Counted from the stretch's first letter, positions 1 through 8,333 are shown. The stretch: 13,011 nt of DNA from Actinomycetes bacterium (GCA_023417985.1 JAEZDV010000247.1:1-13011); one strand, 5' to 3'. Numbers and translations are program-made. The notes: generated from the letters alone by a model not told the origin.

Positions 1-70
1 CACGTGGGTCCGCCACCGCGACCGGCGCCGCGAGGCTGATCAGGCGGCGCTGGACGAATCCGACGTGTAA
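1..70 (+). CDS. C-terminal end of an unidentified plus-strand protein (partial)
   Basis: An open frame enters from the left edge (first full codon at 2) and ends at TAA 68-70. It encodes about 22 residues of a very hydrophilic tail, TWVRHRDRRREADQAALDES followed by DV. About 19 of 22 codons end in G or C, as expected for a real gene here, and a small hairpin terminator follows within 50 bp. A basic then acidic tail like this is common at the cytoplasmic end of membrane proteins, but that is only a guess. It would converge on treY. A minus-strand frame from an ATG at 118 to the left edge is also open, so the strand is not certain. No function can be assigned. Confidence 0.4.
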   Translation, partial: TWVRHRDRRREADQAALDESDV

Positions 71-100
71 GCGCAGGGCCCGCAAGTTTCGGTCGGATTT

Positions 101-120
101 TGCCCGCTGTGCGGGCATTT
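101..120 (+). terminator. Small hairpin between convergent genes, probable terminator
   Basis: TGCCCGC (101-107), loop TGT, GCGGGCA (111-117) form a perfect 7-bp GC-rich stem followed by TTTA on the plus strand. It lies 31 bp after the TAA at 70 and 30 bp beyond the treY stop, so it could end the left-hand plus gene. In the treY direction the stem is followed by A residues, so any termination there would not be of the classical U-tract kind. Confidence 0.5.
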
Positions 121-146
121 ATCCACCAAGGGCAGCACGGGTCACG

Positions 147-2525
147 TCAGTCGCGCACCAGCGCCGCGACCGGCAACACCGCGAAAACTTCTGCGGGCCG
201 GACGGTTCCGGAGAAACGCCGTCCCGACAACACATCGGTCCAGGAGCCGAGCGGAAGGTCCAGCACCGTCTCGCCCCATCCTGTCGCGGCGAGATCGACG
301 GTGTGCCGCAAGGACAACGCGAGCACATCGAGGTCGTCTGCGGACGGTCCTCGTCCGAACGCGAGGATGTTTTCGGCGGCCGGCCCGACCGCGAACACCG
401 GGACGTACGCGCCGCCCACGAAGCTGTCCGGCCGGTCCCGGCGAACCCGGAGGGCTTTCTGCACGACCGCGAACTTGGCGGGCGCCGAATCGGGCTCGTC
501 GAGCAGCCTGCGGCGGGTCCCGAAATCGACGGGTCGCCGGTTGTCGGGATCGACGAGGGAGTCGTCCCACAGTTCCGTTCCCTGATAGACGTCGGGCACG
601 CCCGGGCCCAGGAGTTGCAGAAGTTTCTGACCGAGCGACACCGCGGCGACATGTGGCTCCAGCTCGGCGACCAGTTCGGTCAAGGCCGCGCCGACAGGTC
701 CGTCGCACACGGCGTCGATCCAGTTGTTCACGGCCGCTTCGAATTCGGTGTCCACGTCGGTCCACGTCGACCGGGTACCGTTTTCCCGCAATGCTTTCGT
801 CGCGTAATTGTGGAGTCGTTCACGCAGTTCCGCGGTCACGACACCGTCCACCGGCCACACCCCGAACAGGGTCTGCCAGAAGAACAATCCGATGGCCTCG
901 TCGGGAGCAGGCGCCAGAGTGTTCCATTCACGCAGGTGCTCCGACCACAGTCCGGCGACCTGGGACAGCACACCGATACGTGCCCGCACGTCTTCGCTGC
1001 GCTTGGTGTCGTGCGTCGACAATGTCGTCATCGCGCGGGGGAGACGCTGGGCGCGCTGGGCCCACGCGAGATGGAACTGGTTGGCACCCAACGAGAACCG
1101 GCCCGGCTGGCCACCGACCTCCTGTAAGGAGACGAGACGGGCAGCCCGATAGAACAAGCAGTCCTCGACCGCTTTGGCGGTGGCGGCACCACAGACCTGT
1201 CCGAACCGGGCGGCCGTTTCTCCACCGATCGTGAGTGCGCGCACGAAGGTTCCGAGAGCAGGTTCGAGATCCGGCTTCTCCCGGGCGACCTCGCCGACGA
1301 TGCCGGGCAACATGGTGCTGAGCGGAGCATAGTCGGCACGGTAGACCGGCACCCGCGCCGCCACCGCAATCACGGCTTCGCGGAGGGGTGTGTCGGGGCA
1401 CTCGTGATCGGATCCGGGTGTCCCGGTACCCGGGGTCACGGTGCTCTGGGTCTCGCGCCGGATCGCGCGGACCAGGCGGTTGACCTCGGGAGCGAGACCG
1501 GTCTCGAGCACCGACCGCTCGAGAGCGCGCTCCTGCGCGTGCAACCACGCTGCGTCGCCGTCGTTGCCGGTGAACGTCCGGGACAGGGCCGTCAGCGCCT
1601 GTTCCCCGCGCGGATCGACGAACACCGCGGCGAGTTCGTCGAGTGCGTCGTAGCCTGTGGTGCCGTCGACCGGCAACGTCAGGTCGAGAGGTTCGCCCTC
1701 GGCGAGGATCTTCTCGATCACTAGCCAGCGCTGTGGCCCCGCGAGGGCGCGCAGCCGAGCCAGATACTCCGGCGGATCGGCGAGGCCGTCCGGATGGTCG
1801 ACGCGCAGTCCGTCGACGAGGTCGTCGTCGATCCACGACGACACCTGGGCGTGTACCGCGTCGAACACCTCGGGGTCCTCGACTCGCACCGCCGCAAGAT
1901 CGTCGACCGTGAAGAATCGCCGGTACCCGATCAACCCGGAGTCCCAGGCAACCAGGCGGTACGCCTGACGTGCATGAATTTCCGTAGCAGTTCCGTTGTC
2001 GGTGCCCGGAGCGATCGGAAAACGCTTGTCGTAGTAGGCGAGTAGGGCTTCGCCACCCGACCGATCCACCGTCAGTTCTCCGAGGGCATCGGCGGAACCG
2101 AGCACCGGGAGAGCGATCCGGCCGTCTGCGCCGTTGTCCACCGACCAATCGATGTCGAAGAACGTGGCGTATGCGGAGTCGCGGCCGCGGCGCAGTACGT
2201 CCCACCACCACGCGTTCTGACGGGGGTCGCCGACGCCCACATGGTTGGGGACGATGTCGACGATTACGCCCATTCCACGCGAACGCACCTCCCGCACAAG
2301 CTGTTCGAAGCCGGCCCGTCCACCGAGCGCCGACGACACCGTGGACGGGTCGACGACGTCGTAGCCGTGATTCGATCCGGTGGTGGCGGTCAGGATGGGC
2401 GACAGGTACACGTGCGAGACCCCGAGGCTGTCGAGATAGTCGACGATGGAGACGGCGTCGGCGAACGTGAACGCGTCACCCCGCATCTGCAACCGGTAGG
2501 TGGACAGCAACGGGAGTGAGCTCAT
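147..2525 (-). CDS. treY: Maltooligosyl trehalose synthase TreY (GH13)
   Basis: TreY (EC 5.4.99.15) isomerises the terminal alpha-1,4 bond of linear maltooligosaccharides to an alpha,alpha-1,1 bond, giving maltooligosyl trehalose for TreZ. It is cytosolic. The 792-residue protein compares with about 765 in M. tuberculosis. GH13 motifs visible: DIVPNH at 90-95, GLRVDHPDG at 239-247 with nucleophile D243, acid/base E271 in VIEKIL, and STHDTKRSED with H505/D506. TreY-type signatures follow: DVYQGTE at 645-651 and DPDNRRPVDF at 659-668. The start ATG (2523-2525) overlaps the treX stop as ATGA, and GGAGG lies 5 nt upstream (2531-2535), so translation is probably coupled to treX. The frame stays open upstream to 2702, but the protein family begins at MSSLPLLSTYRLQ. 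A short Thr/Pro/Gly-rich stretch near 360-378 looks like a linker. treZ does not follow directly. Confidence 0.97.
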   Translation of the reverse strand: MSSLPLLSTYRLQMRGDAFTFADAVSIVDYLDSLGVSHVYLSPILTATTGSNHGYDVVDPSTVSSALGGRAGFEQLVREVRSRGMGVIVDIVPNHVGVGDPRQNAWWWDVLRRGRDSAYATFFDIDWSVDNGADGRIALPVLGSADALGELTVDRSGGEALLAYYDKRFPIAPGTDNGTATEIHARQAYRLVAWDSGLIGYRRFFTVDDLAAVRVEDPEVFDAVHAQVSSWIDDDLVDGLRVDHPDGLADPPEYLARLRALAGPQRWLVIEKILAEGEPLDLTLPVDGTTGYDALDELAAVFVDPRGEQALTALSRTFTGNDGDAAWLHAQERALERSVLETGLAPEVNRLVRAIRRETQSTVTPGTGTPGSDHECPDTPLREAVIAVAARVPVYRADYAPLSTMLPGIVGEVAREKPDLEPALGTFVRALTIGGETAARFGQVCGAATAKAVEDCLFYRAARLVSLQEVGGQPGRFSLGANQFHLAWAQRAQRLPRAMTTLSTHDTKRSEDVRARIGVLSQVAGLWSEHLREWNTLAPAPDEAIGLFFWQTLFGVWPVDGVVTAELRERLHNYATKALRENGTRSTWTDVDTEFEAAVNNWIDAVCDGPVGAALTELVAELEPHVAAVSLGQKLLQLLGPGVPDVYQGTELWDDSLVDPDNRRPVDFGTRRRLLDEPDSAPAKFAVVQKALRVRRDRPDSFVGGAYVPVFAVGPAAENILAFGRGPSADDLDVLALSLRHTVDLAATGWGETVLDLPLGSWTDVLSGRRFSGTVRPAEVFAVLPVAALVRD

Positions 2526-4774
2526 GCGGTCCTCCGCAGCACCACCATCGAGCGTGCTTCCACCAGGATCGGCTTGCCCGCCGTGACGGTGAACTCCCGC
2601 AGGCCGTCCGCGGCATCGGTGTCGATCGCCACGGACCATTCGTCCGCGTGCGCACCGTCCGGGGTGACGAACTCGATCGGCTCGTGATGTGCGTTGAAGC
2701 ACAACAGGAACGAATCGTCGACGACGCGTTGCCCGCGGTTGTCCGGTTCGGGAATGCCGTCACCGTTGAGGAACACCGAGAGCGACTTGCCGAAACCGCT
2801 GTCCCAGTCCTCGGGTGTCATCTCGTCACCCGAGGGCGTGAGCCACGCGATGTCGCGGGACTGGTCGCCGCTGCGGATCGGCCGGCCTTCGAAGAAGCGA
2901 CGACGCCGGAACACCGGATGCTCGGTGCGCAGCGCGATCACGTTGCGGGTGAAGGCCACCAGATCGGCATTGTCCTCTGCGAGAGACCAATCCATCCACG
3001 ACAACTCGTTGTCCTGGCAGTACACGTTGTTGTTACCGTGCTGGCTGCGGCCCATCTCGTCTCCGTGAGCCAGCATCGGGGTGCCCTGCGACAACACCAG
3101 CGTCGCAAGGATGTTGCGTTGCTGGCGTGCCCGCAGTGCAAGGACGTCGGGATCGTCGGTCTGGCCTTCGACGCCGCAGTTCCACGACCGGTTGTGCGAC
3201 TCGCCGTCCCGGTTGTCTTCGCCGTTGGCGTCGTTGTGCTTCTCGTTGTAGGACACCAGATCCGCGAGCGTGAATCCGTCGTGCGCGGTGACGAAGTTGA
3301 TGGAGGCGCCGGGACGCCGTCCGGTGTCCTCGTAGAGGTCGGACGAGCCGGTCAGGCGGGACGCGAACTCACCGAGGGTGGACGGTTCGCTGCGCCAGTA
3401 GTCGCGCACCGTATCGCGGTACTTGCCGTTCCACTCGGTCCACAGGCTCGGGAAGTTGCCGACCTGGTAGCCGCCCTCGCCGATGTCCCACGGTTCGGCG
3501 ATGAGTTTGACCTGCGAGACCACCGGATCCTGTTGCACCAGATCGAAGAATGCCGACAACCGGTCCACGTCGTGCAGTTCGCGGGCGAGAGTGGACGCAA
3601 GATCGAACCGGAAACCGTCGACGTGCATCTCGGTGACCCAGTACCGCAGCGAGTCCATGATCAGCTGGAGAGTGTGGGGATGCCGGGCATTGAGGCTGTT
3701 GCCCGTCCCGGTGTAGTCCATGTAATGGGTTTTGTCGTCGTCGACGAGACGGTAGTACGCGGCATTGTCGATACCTCGGAAGCTGATGGTCGGCCCGAGG
3801 TGATTGCCCTCTGCGGTGTGGTTGTACACCACGTCGAGGATCACTTCGATGCCCGCTTCGTGGAACGCGCGGACCATGGCCTTGAACTCGGCGACCGCCT
3901 CGCTCGGCTTCGACGACGACGAGTACTCCGCGTGCGGGGCGAAGAACCCGAAAGTGTTGTAGCCCCAGTAGTTGCGCAGACCCTGGTCGAGGAGCACCTG
4001 ATCGTGCATGAACTGATGTACGGGCATCAGTTCGATCGCGGTGACCCCGAGGTCGAGCAGGTGATCGATGACGGCGGGGTGAGCGAGGCCCGCATAGGTG
4101 CCCCGGAGGTAGTCGGGAACGTCGGGGTGCGTGGCGGTCATGCCCTTGACGTGTGCCTCGTAGATCACCGTCTCGTTGTAGGGCCGACGGGGATGGCGAT
4201 CGTTCGCCCAGTCGAAGTACGGATTGATGACCACGGTCGTCATGGTGTGGCCGAGGGAATCGAGCTGCGGGAAGTCGGGGTCCGCCCCGTCCGAGTCCGT
4301 TGCTGCCTCGTCGGTGTCGTCGCCCGGCGTGGTGTCGGCCTCGGTGTCACCGTTCGACGGAAGCGCGTAGGAGAACAGGGACGGATCACCGTCGAAGTCT
4401 CCGTCGAACGCCTTGCCGTACGGGTCGAGCAGCAGCTTGCTCGGGTCACACCGGTGACCGTTCTTCGGGTCGTACGGGCCGTGGACGCGGTAGCCGTAGC
4501 GCTGGCCGGGTGAGACCGTGGGCAGGTACGCGTGCCATACGTAGCCGTCGACCTCTTCGAGAGGAATCCGGGTCTCGGTGCCCTCGCGCGAGATCAGGCA
4601 CAGTTCGACCTTTTCGGCGATTTCGGAGAACAGGGCGAAGTTCGTTCCGGCGCCGTCGTAGGTTGCACCGAGGGGATAGGCACTCCCGGGCCATACGGGG
4701 ATGGGCTCGCGGGTTTCTTCGCTGTTGTCCGTCTGGCTGGGCTGCATCACTGCAGAGTAGCCGCACTCGGACAT
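2522..4774 (-). CDS. treX: Glycogen debranching enzyme TreX/GlgX (GH13 isoamylase type)
   Basis: TreX hydrolyses alpha-1,6 branch points of glycogen or limit dextrin and supplies linear maltooligosaccharides to TreY. The 750-residue protein has an N-terminal CBM48-like domain (about 35-130) and a GH13 barrel. Motifs visible: DVVYNH at 314-319, GFRFDLAS with nucleophile D391, AEPWD with acid/base E427, and TAHDG with D499. Long stretches, such as the DGFRFDLASTLARELHDVDR region, are as I recall them from M. tuberculosis Rv1564c (721 aa). Compared with that protein there is an Asp/Thr-rich acidic insert at about 140-170. The start ATG 4772-4774 has GGAGG 6 nt upstream. It lies 17 nt after the acyltransferase stop and its stop overlaps treY by 4 bp, so the three genes form one operon. 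glgX is an equivalent name. Confidence 0.95.
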   Translation of the reverse strand: MSECGYSAVMQPSQTDNSEETREPIPVWPGSAYPLGATYDGAGTNFALFSEIAEKVELCLISREGTETRIPLEEVDGYVWHAYLPTVSPGQRYGYRVHGPYDPKNGHRCDPSKLLLDPYGKAFDGDFDGDPSLFSYALPSNGDTEADTTPGDDTDEAATDSDGADPDFPQLDSLGHTMTTVVINPYFDWANDRHPRRPYNETVIYEAHVKGMTATHPDVPDYLRGTYAGLAHPAVIDHLLDLGVTAIELMPVHQFMHDQVLLDQGLRNYWGYNTFGFFAPHAEYSSSSKPSEAVAEFKAMVRAFHEAGIEVILDVVYNHTAEGNHLGPTISFRGIDNAAYYRLVDDDKTHYMDYTGTGNSLNARHPHTLQLIMDSLRYWVTEMHVDGFRFDLASTLARELHDVDRLSAFFDLVQQDPVVSQVKLIAEPWDIGEGGYQVGNFPSLWTEWNGKYRDTVRDYWRSEPSTLGEFASRLTGSSDLYEDTGRRPGASINFVTAHDGFTLADLVSYNEKHNDANGEDNRDGESHNRSWNCGVEGQTDDPDVLALRARQQRNILATLVLSQGTPMLAHGDEMGRSQHGNNNVYCQDNELSWMDWSLAEDNADLVAFTRNVIALRTEHPVFRRRRFFEGRPIRSGDQSRDIAWLTPSGDEMTPEDWDSGFGKSLSVFLNGDGIPEPDNRGQRVVDDSFLLCFNAHHEPIEFVTPDGAHADEWSVAIDTDAADGLREFTVTAGKPILVEARSMVVLRRTA

Positions 4775-4785
4775 ATCAACCCTCC
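4775..4785 (-). promoter_or_regulatory. Ribosome binding site deciding the treX start
   Basis: On the minus strand GGAGG (4785-4781) is followed by GTTGAT and then ATG (4774-4772). An in-frame GTG at 4798 would overlap the acyltransferase stop and put this Shine-Dalgarno inside the coding region, so the ATG at 4774 is preferred. Confidence 0.8.
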
Positions 4786-4791
4786 GGGCGT

Positions 4792-6870
4792 TCACCACCA
4801 GCCGGTGGCTGGACCCAACTGCTCGTCCAGATCGGGCGTCAACGTCCGAACGTACGTGGTGGTGAGGTGATCGTCGTCACGATAGATCAGAACATTGCCT
4901 TCGACCACACGGCAGATGTCGCTCCGGCACAGCGAATCCGACAGGTCGATAAGGCTGACGTTCGGTGAGAACGCGGAGGCATCGATCGCGGGATCGACGG
5001 GTTCGAGCGCGTCGGCGCGTGCCACTGCGCACGACTCGGATGTGCCGCCGTCGGCGAGACAGTCGGCGGCGCGGTAACTCGTGTCCCCGCGCACCAGCCA
5101 CGGATTGTCGCGGATCGCGACCACGGGGATGCCGTACTCGTCGAGGGTTCGCCACAGGTCGACGTACCAGAACGGCGTGAAATCGCCGGGCCCCTCACCG
5201 TCGTCCTTCTTTCGCGTCGAGGTGGTGAACAGCATGTCGGGTGGATCGGCCTGTAGTTCGGCGAGTACCTTCACCGACCACGTGTCGCATTCCACAGTCG
5301 GGGATTCCTCCGTGAGCGGCGCGAGCGGATCCGACAGGGGACAACCGACCTTGAGATAGGTGTCGATCCGGAACCCTCGCTGCTTGCCGATGGTGTCGAG
5401 CGCCGCGAGCCAGTGCTCGGAGTGCGATCCGCCTGCGAGGACCATCCTTCTCGTCGACAACGGATCGCCGTACGTACAGGTCAACGGTTCACGGTTGGTG
5501 TGCTGGGCGATGCAGTTGTCCAGCGTTGCCGGCGGCAGATCGCGGTGCGCGACCAACAGAGGTGGTTGCACGGGTCGAGGTTCGACGTCGACGAACCCCC
5601 TCAGTGCCGCCGCCCCGGGGTACTGTTCGGGGGACAGCGCCACCGCGCGCTCGAGCACGTCGTCCTGACGTCCCACATGGGTCGTCCAGCTGGCGGCCGC
5701 GGCAGTCAGTGCGACACCGCACACGGTGACTGCGGCGATGAGGACGGTGCGGGTCCGGCCGGAGTCGGAGCGGCGGATCGGATTCTCGAGCCACCGCGTC
5801 GTGGCTTCCGCGAGCACCAGCGAGATCGCGATCACGACGAGTCCGCCGAGCAGACCGACTGCGGGTGTGTCACGAAGGACCAGGTAGCCGATGAGCACCG
5901 GCCAGTGCCACAGGTACAAGGCGTAGGCGACGGATCCGAGCCGGACCAGCGGGACGCTCGACAGGACACGCGCGGTGGGGGTGTCGGCGGCGCTGTTCCC
6001 CGACTGTGTGTGACCGGCCACGATCAATGCCATGGCCGCACCGACGGGAACCAGCGCCCACGGGCCCGGGAAAAGGCTGTTTCCGTCGATGAGCACGCCG
6101 CACAGGAACAGCACCGCGAGGCCCGCGATACCGAGGACGATGCGGAGCACGCGTGGCACCCGCAACCACGGGAGCGCACAGGCGAACACGCCGCCGAGTG
6201 TGAGTTCCCACATCCGGGCAGCGCTGTCGTAGTACAGCCACGACTGCGGTACGTCGGCCAGTACCGCGTAGGTGAGGGACGCCGCGGTCAGCAAAGTGAG
6301 GAGCACCGCGAGCGGCACGCGTGCGGGCACCGATCTGCGTCGCAGTAACCACACCGCTCCGAACACCACGAGCACCGCACAGAGATAGAACTGGCCCTGC
6401 ACCGAGATCGACCACAGGTGCTGGAGGGGACTGACCATCGGGTCGGCGGCGAGGTAATCGCTCGCCGTGCGCGCGAGATGCCAGTTCTGCACGAACAGCA
6501 GGGAGGCGCCGGTTTGTTCGGCGACCCGGAACCACTGGGTGTACGGCAGCAGGGCAACCGCGGTGACGGTCGTGCCGAACAGCACGAGTATCAGTGGCGG
6601 AAACAGCCGCCGTCCCACCCGGCGCAGCACCGGCCGGGGGTCGAGCGGGGCATGCGACTCGGCGACCCGCAGCAGGGTGCCTACGAAGAAGAACCCCGAC
6701 AGCGCGAGGAAGACGTCCACACCGCCGGACACGCGCCCGAACCAGACGTGGAAGACGACGACGAGAGCGATCGCGAGACCTCGCACCCCGTCGAGGTCGG
6801 CGCGATAGGGGAGACGGGTAGCAGTGGCCGCGGCGGCCTTCGGACCCGGGTCCGAGGTGCGGACTGCCAT
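4792..6870 (-). CDS. OafA/YrhL-type membrane acyltransferase with C-terminal SGNH domain
   Basis: The predicted integral membrane O-acyltransferase (AT3) has about ten hydrophobic segments (roughly residues 28-395). It begins with the family motif YRADLDGVRGLAI (22-34) and the conserved H41, and carries LWSISVQGQFYL at 152-163. An extracytoplasmic domain follows (about 440-692) with an SGNH-hydrolase-like GGSHS block (480-484, S482) and a DDDH motif (665-668) that would complete the triad. Eight cysteines in this part (453, 465, 510, 528, 604, 614, 648, 653) suggest disulfides and export. Family members move acyl groups across the membrane onto cell-surface sugars. The syntenic M. tuberculosis gene is Rv1565c. 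The start ATG at 6870 has GAGGAG 7 nt upstream. It leads the treX-treY operon (17-nt gap). The acceptor is unknown; a trehalose- or glucan-derived envelope molecule is a guess from context. Confidence 0.92.
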   Translation of the reverse strand: MAVRTSDPGPKAAAATATRLPYRADLDGVRGLAIALVVVFHVWFGRVSGGVDVFLALSGFFFVGTLLRVAESHAPLDPRPVLRRVGRRLFPPLILVLFGTTVTAVALLPYTQWFRVAEQTGASLLFVQNWHLARTASDYLAADPMVSPLQHLWSISVQGQFYLCAVLVVFGAVWLLRRRSVPARVPLAVLLTLLTAASLTYAVLADVPQSWLYYDSAARMWELTLGGVFACALPWLRVPRVLRIVLGIAGLAVLFLCGVLIDGNSLFPGPWALVPVGAAMALIVAGHTQSGNSAADTPTARVLSSVPLVRLGSVAYALYLWHWPVLIGYLVLRDTPAVGLLGGLVVIAISLVLAEATTRWLENPIRRSDSGRTRTVLIAAVTVCGVALTAAAASWTTHVGRQDDVLERAVALSPEQYPGAAALRGFVDVEPRPVQPPLLVAHRDLPPATLDNCIAQHTNREPLTCTYGDPLSTRRMVLAGGSHSEHWLAALDTIGKQRGFRIDTYLKVGCPLSDPLAPLTEESPTVECDTWSVKVLAELQADPPDMLFTTSTRKKDDGEGPGDFTPFWYVDLWRTLDEYGIPVVAIRDNPWLVRGDTSYRAADCLADGGTSESCAVARADALEPVDPAIDASAFSPNVSLIDLSDSLCRSDICRVVEGNVLIYRDDDHLTTTYVRTLTPDLDEQLGPATGWW

Positions 6871-6888
6871 TCACATTCTCCTCAGTAG

Positions 6889-6935
6889 TGTCGTGGACTC
6901 GACGGTGTCTCGGTGTCGTCGACTCGGTGTCTCGG
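6889..6935. repeat. Imperfect tandem duplication in the acyltransferase/bioA divergent region
   Basis: A 25-bp unit (6889-6913) is followed directly by a 22-bp copy (6914-6935). Both begin TGTCGT, contain GACTC or GACT, and end in an identical CGGTGTCTCGG (6903-6913 and 6925-6935). It lies just upstream of the acyltransferase Shine-Dalgarno, within what would be the 5' untranslated region or promoter of the tre operon. Confidence 0.55.
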
Positions 6936-7031
6936 GCGGGACCCGTGGAACACGCAAGATCGATTCCTGTGACCTTCGTACCCAGGAACTTGGGCAGACT
7001 ACGCGTAGGGTGGCGTCCTGTTCCAACCGCC

Positions 7032-7037
7032 TACAGT
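7032..7037 (+). promoter_or_regulatory. Probable -10 element of bioA (leaderless)
   Basis: TACAGT fits the actinobacterial TANNNT -10 consensus. Six nucleotides separate it from the GTG at 7044, so transcription would begin at or next to the start codon. No convincing -35 hexamer is visible at the usual distance. The identical 6-nt spacing is seen at bioF. Confidence 0.5.
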
Positions 7038-7043
7038 CGTGCC

Positions 7044-8333
7044 GTGGTTTCCTCCCCTATGTCTGCCGAGCGGATCTCCGCCATCGACGGCGACCATCTG
7101 TGGCATCCCTACGGCGCATTTCCGGCCTCCACCGAACCCCTCGTGGTGGAAAGTGCGACAGGTACGAGGTTGCTCCTCGCGGACGGGCGCGAGCTCGTCG
7201 ACGGCATGAGTTCGTGGTGGGCCGCGATCCACGGGTACCGGCATCCGGTGCTCGACGCCGCGGTCACCGAGCAGCTGGCGAAAATGAGTCACGTGATGTT
7301 CGGAGGGCTCACGCACGCTCCCGCGGCCCGCCTCGCCGAGTTGCTCGTCGAGATATCCCCGGAAGGCCTGGACAAGGTCTTTCTCGCCGATTCCGGGTCG
7401 GTCTCGGTCGAGGTGGCTACGAAGCTCGCACTGCAGTACCAGCGAGCCGTCGGCCGTCCGGAGCGACACCGCCTGCTCACGTGGCGGGGCGGCTACCACG
7501 GCGACACCCTCGCCCCCATGAGCGTGTGCGACCCGGAGGGTGGCATGCACGCGATGTGGACGGACGTGCTGGTCAGGCAGGTGTTCGCGCCGGCGCCGCC
7601 ACGCGAGTTCGATGCGTCGTACGTCGCGTCGTTCGAATCTGTCCTCGAGGAGCACGCCCACGAACTCGCCGGCGTTATCGTCGAGCCCGTGGTGCAGGGC
7701 GCCGGCGGAATGAGGTTCCACGACCCGCGCTACCTGCGCGAGTTGCGGCGCATGTGTGACGAACACGGATTGGTGCTGATCTTCGACGAGATCGCGACGG
7801 GATTCGGCCGGACGGGTGAGTTGTTCGCCGCCGATCACGCGGGGGTCTCGCCGGATCTGATGTGTGTGGGCAAAGCGCTGACGGGCGGATATCTGACGCT
7901 CGCCGCGGTCCTCTGCACGACGCACATCGCGGAAGCGATCAGTGCGGGTGAGGGCGGAGGGGTGATGCACGGACCGACCTTCATGGGCAACCCGCTCGCG
8001 TGTGCGGTCGCGGTGGCGTCGACCGAGTTGCTGTTGTCGAGAAACTGGCGCGCGGAGGTGGGTAATCTCACGGCGCAACTCGAGTCCGGTCTGGCGCCCG
8101 CGCGGGACCTGCCCGGCGTGGCCGACGTGCGCGTGCTCGGTGGGATCGGGGTGGTCGAGACGGTGGGGCCGGTCGACATGCGGGCAGCCACCGCGGCTGC
8201 CGTGAAGGAGGGGGTGTGGCTGCGCCCGTTCCGCAATCTCGTCTACACGATGCCGCCGTACGTGTGCACGCCCGCCGACGTCGCTGCGATCACCTCGGGG
8301 GTGGTGGCCGCCGCGGCCACGGTGCAGGGCTGA
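7044..8333 (+). CDS. bioA: Adenosylmethionine-8-amino-7-oxononanoate aminotransferase BioA
   Basis: BioA (EC 2.6.1.62), a PLP-dependent class III aminotransferase, converts KAPA to DAPA using S-adenosylmethionine as amino donor. It is the step after BioF in biotin synthesis. Family features visible: HLWHPYG (18-24), MSSWW (55-59), WRGGYHGDT (147-155), FDEIATGFGRTG (247-258) with D248 for the PLP ring nitrogen, and the Schiff-base lysine K277 in CVGKALTGGY. The C-terminal RPFRNLVYTMPPY (394-406) is typical of BioA. Length is 429 residues from GTG 7044. An ATG at 7059 (424 residues) is the alternative start. Neither start has a Shine-Dalgarno, but GTG 7044 sits 6 nt after a TANNNT box, so a leaderless GTG start is preferred. 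It is divergent from the tre operon and corresponds to M. tuberculosis Rv1568. Confidence 0.95.
   Translation: MVSSPMSAERISAIDGDHLWHPYGAFPASTEPLVVESATGTRLLLADGRELVDGMSSWWAAIHGYRHPVLDAAVTEQLAKMSHVMFGGLTHAPAARLAELLVEISPEGLDKVFLADSGSVSVEVATKLALQYQRAVGRPERHRLLTWRGGYHGDTLAPMSVCDPEGGMHAMWTDVLVRQVFAPAPPREFDASYVASFESVLEEHAHELAGVIVEPVVQGAGGMRFHDPRYLRELRRMCDEHGLVLIFDEIATGFGRTGELFAADHAGVSPDLMCVGKALTGGYLTLAAVLCTTHIAEAISAGEGGGVMHGPTFMGNPLACAVAVASTELLLSRNWRAEVGNLTAQLESGLAPARDLPGVADVRVLGGIGVVETVGPVDMRAATAAAVKEGVWLRPFRNLVYTMPPYVCTPADVAAITSGVVAAAATVQG

Noticed and set aside
1..118. Minus-strand frame from the ATG at 118 to the left edge, as a possible treZ start
   Set aside because: The peptide does not resemble TreZ N-termini I know, codon third positions are poorer in GC near its start, and the ATG lies inside the hairpin. 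It is kept only as the alternative to the plus-strand tail.
2526..2702. Extended treY start
   Set aside because: It would overlap treX by about 180 bp. The family sequence begins at the ATG at 2525, which has GGAGG 5 nt upstream.
2516..4513. Long plus-strand frame (about 665 codons) across treX
   Set aside because: It is antisense to treX, which has complete GH13 motifs and a good start. Long mirror frames are expected in GC-rich genes.
6888..7043. Extended bioA start at 6888
   Set aside because: The extension shows no BioA similarity and would put the promoter region inside the gene. BioA homology begins at about 7060.
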